Positions 62,327 through 64,000 of a DNA stretch of 64,000 nt are shown in pieces (the first letter of the stretch is position 1; the number at the start of each line of letters is the position of its first letter). Origin of the DNA: Pelagibius sp964472095 (GTDB taxonomy: Bacteria > Pseudomonadota > Alphaproteobacteria > Kiloniellales > Kiloniellaceae); NCBI GenBank assembly GCA_964472095.1, contig CAYYIV010000012.1:1-64000 (forward strand), in the 5' to 3' direction. Made by a program: the position numbers and the translations under genes. The notes beneath the pieces are model-generated. The model was not told the DNA's origin. It did not search any database and saw nothing but the letters and a program-made list of their open reading frames with translations.

Positions 62327-63187
62327 ATGAACCAGACCGAATCGCATGCCTCCTTCCGCTACCTGGCGCCCCAGGCGGCAGCCGCCCCGGTGGTCTTCGA
62401 CAGCCCGCACAGCGGCGCCGACTATCCCGACGATTTCGGCAGCATCGCCCCGCTGTCGGTGCTTCGCCGCGGCGAAGATGCCTTCGTCGACGAGCTCTTC
62501 GGCTCCGCGCCGCGGCACGGCGCGCCGCTGATCGCCGCCCGTTTCCCGCGCATTTACATCGACCCGAACCGCGATCTCATCGACCTCGATCCCGCCATGC
62601 TGGACGGGCCCTGGCCCGAGCCGCTGACGCCGAGCCGCAAGACCGAGCTGGGCGTCGGCCTGATTTGGCGTATCATGCCGCCGGATTTGCGACTCTACGA
62701 CCGCCTGCTCAGCGTGGCGGAGGTGCGCGGCCGTATCGAGCGCTGCTGGAAGCCCTACCACCAGGCCGTAGCGGCGGCGATCGACGAAACCCATCGCCGC
62801 TTCGGCAAGGTCTGGCACGTCAACTGCCACTCCATGCCGGCGACGGGCAATGCCGCCAGCGAGGACGGACCGGTCGCCCGCGCCGAGTTCGTCCTCGGCG
62901 ATCGCGACGGCACCACTTGCGAGCCCGCCTTCACCGCCTTCGTCGCCGGCCAGCTGCGCGCTATGGGCTACGACGTGAAGATCAACGAGCCCTACAAGGG
63001 TGTCGAGCTGGTGCGCCGCTACTCCGATCCGGCGCGCGGTCGGCACAGCCTGCAGCTCGAGGTCAACCGCAAGCTCTATATGGACGAGAAGCGCATCGAG
63101 AAGACCCCCGGCTTCAGCGAGCTGCAGGCCAACCTGGACAAAGTGGTGGCCGCGATCTGCCGCTACGCCAGCGAAAACGCCGGCTGA
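62327..63187 (+). CDS. N-formylglutamate amidohydrolase-family protein
   Basis: Hydrolyses N-formyl-L-glutamate or a related amide, the last step of one histidine degradation route. The 286-residue protein has APVVFDSPHSGADYPDDFGS with the metal-binding D-x-P-H-S-G motif, EDAFVDELFGSAPRHGAPLI AARFPRIYIDPNRDLIDLDP, and KVWHVNCHSMPATGNAASED GPVARAEFVLGDRDGTTCEP, holding further metal and catalytic residues. The hut genes (hutH, hutU, hutI) are not near, so the role may be a related amide or N-formyl group. Ribosome site is weak. Confidence 0.85.
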   Translation: MNQTESHASFRYLAPQAAAAPVVFDSPHSGADYPDDFGSIAPLSVLRRGEDAFVDELFGSAPRHGAPLIAARFPRIYIDPNRDLIDLDPAMLDGPWPEPLTPSRKTELGVGLIWRIMPPDLRLYDRLLSVAEVRGRIERCWKPYHQAVAAAIDETHRRFGKVWHVNCHSMPATGNAASEDGPVARAEFVLGDRDGTTCEPAFTAFVAGQLRAMGYDVKINEPYKGVELVRRYSDPARGRHSLQLEVNRKLYMDEKRIEKTPGFSELQANLDKVVAAICRYASENAG

Positions 63188-63244
63188 GGTTCTGCCTCGC
63201 CTGCCTTCGTCCTTGCCGCTGAAGCATAGACCCTCGCTGCGTCC

Positions 63245-64000
63245 CTACCAGCTGTTGCGCAGCTCGCGCAGCTTCAGGAAGACCTCTTTCGGGCTCGGCT
63301 GCTCCGACAGGTCGGGGAAGGCCTCGCGCAGGCGGGCGATGACCGTCGGGCTGTGCAGGCGGAAGAAGGTGTTGATCTCCTTCTCCTGCGCCAGGGTCGT
63401 CACCAGGGCGCGCCCGGTGTCCTGATCGTCGACTTCGGTGAGCAACGACTCCGCCTTGGCATTGTCCGGCTCGCGGTCGAGGGTGAAGCGCAGGTTGTTG
63501 GCGATGTAGTCGTGGCCGGGGTAGACCAGCGTCGCCTCGGGCAGCTTCGAGAGCTGCTCGGCAAAGGTGTGATAGAGCTCGTTCGGGTGGCCGCCGTTGT
63601 GGCAGTTGCCCGCGCCGGCGTTGAACAGCGTATCGCCGCAGAAAAGCCCCGGCTGGTCGGTCCGTGAGAGCAGGCAGACGTGGCTCATGGTGTGGCCCGG
63701 CGTGTCGAGCACTTCCAGTTCCACGGTCTTGCCGACCTTCACCACGTCGCCGGCGCCGAGGCCGCGGTCCATGCCGGGGATGCGGTCGTGCGCGTTCCTG
63801 TGCGCCAGGATCTTCGCGCCGGTCGCCGCCACCATGGCTTTGTTGCCACCGATGTGGTCGCCGTGCTCATGGGTGTTGAGGATCTGGGTGATCTCCCAGC
63901 CGCGCTCCTTTGCTGAGGCCAGGCACTTCTTGTGGTCGAGCGGATCGATCGCCAGCGCCTCGCCGCTTTCCGGGCAGGCGATCAGGTAGTTGAAATTGCG
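63245..64000 (-). CDS. gloB: Hydroxyacylglutathione hydrolase (glyoxalase II), N-terminus off window
   Basis: Hydrolyses S-D-lactoylglutathione to D-lactate and glutathione. The 251 visible residues run from RNFNYLIACPESGEALAIDP to LREAFPDLSEQPSPKEVFLK LRELRNSW. Metallo-beta-lactamase zinc motif is NTHEHGDHIGG (THxHxDH); further ligands are in VLDTPGHTMSHVCLL and LFCGDTLFNAGAGNCHNGGH, and LVYPGHDYIANNLRFTLDRE PDNA is the glyoxalase II C-terminal signature. Only the first few residues are cut by the window. Convergent with 62327-63187. Confidence 0.92.
   Translation of the reverse strand, partial: RNFNYLIACPESGEALAIDPLDHKKCLASAKERGWEITQILNTHEHGDHIGGNKAMVAATGAKILAHRNAHDRIPGMDRGLGAGDVVKVGKTVELEVLDTPGHTMSHVCLLSRTDQPGLFCGDTLFNAGAGNCHNGGHPNELYHTFAEQLSKLPEATLVYPGHDYIANNLRFTLDREPDNAKAESLLTEVDDQDTGRALVTTLAQEKEINTFFRLHSPTVIARLREAFPDLSEQPSPKEVFLKLRELRNSW

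Overview
The window reads as high-GC alphaproteobacterial chromosome, probably a Rhodospirillales-like lineage (inference from the PQQ, SlyX, Xsc and sugar-acid gene types, the codon use and the intergenic palindromes; no rRNA or other phylogenetic marker is present). It falls into two parts.

Part one, about 1-17.4 kb, is the integrase-proximal end of an integrated mobile element. Its right border is a displaced 3' piece of a tRNA-Met(CAU) gene at 17351-17397, next to a tyrosine integrase (15992-17233) and a small excisionase-like protein (15542-15760). The element runs off the left edge. Its left part carries plasmid/ICE-type functions (short SSB, VirB1-like lytic transglycosylase). The rest is cargo and wreckage of visibly lower GC: a secreted trypsin-like protease, an astacin-like metalloprotease and a lipoprotein in one orientation; a truncated AAA ATPase; an internally deleted IS3-family element with 51-bp tandem repeats; a Fic protein with its own operator array; a broken SRAP gene; a type II restriction-modification system (C5 methyltransferase, HNH nuclease, Vsr); and an ApeA HEPN defence protein. 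Two related ~212-bp sequences with covarying hairpins lie inverted at 1860-2071 and 13182-13395 and bracket most of this cargo. A tight run of five hairpins lies at 9184-9363, before a LexA-box-like site.

Part two, 17.4-64 kb, is ordinary chromosome. 17.4-25.4 kb: lipoproteins, Na+/H+ antiporter, SlyX, an HPF/RaiA-cold-shock fusion, an orphan sulfoacetaldehyde acetyltransferase (Xsc), a CBS protein. 25.6-36.9 kb: a SLC13-type permease, a hybrid-free sensor kinase, then pqqA-(terminator)-pqqBCDE, followed by a PQQ-type sugar dehydrogenase with a partner c-type cytochrome, so cofactor synthesis and its likely user sit together. 37.3-41.6 kb: a three-gene chaperone-usher pilus (DUF4402 pilin, chaperone, usher) behind an AT-rich leader.

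41.5-61 kb is rich in sugar and sugar-acid catabolism: aldose epimerase, gluconolactonase, an IlvD/Edd sugar-acid dehydratase, 2-dehydro-3-deoxygalactonokinase, KDPGal aldolase, a D-erythronate-dehydrogenase-like enzyme, an SDR of the 2-keto-3-deoxy-L-fuconate dehydrogenase type, a fumarylacetoacetase-family hydrolase and two hydroxyacid dehydrogenases. Together they could cover a De Ley-Doudoroff-like route and a hydrolytic 2,4-diketo-3-deoxy-sugar-acid route. A CYTH-CHAD protein with a ParA-like ATPase, a SixA phosphatase, a methyltransferase inserted between arms of a palindromic element, a homocysteine methyltransferase, an EamA transporter, an N-formylglutamate amidohydrolase and the end of gloB complete the window.
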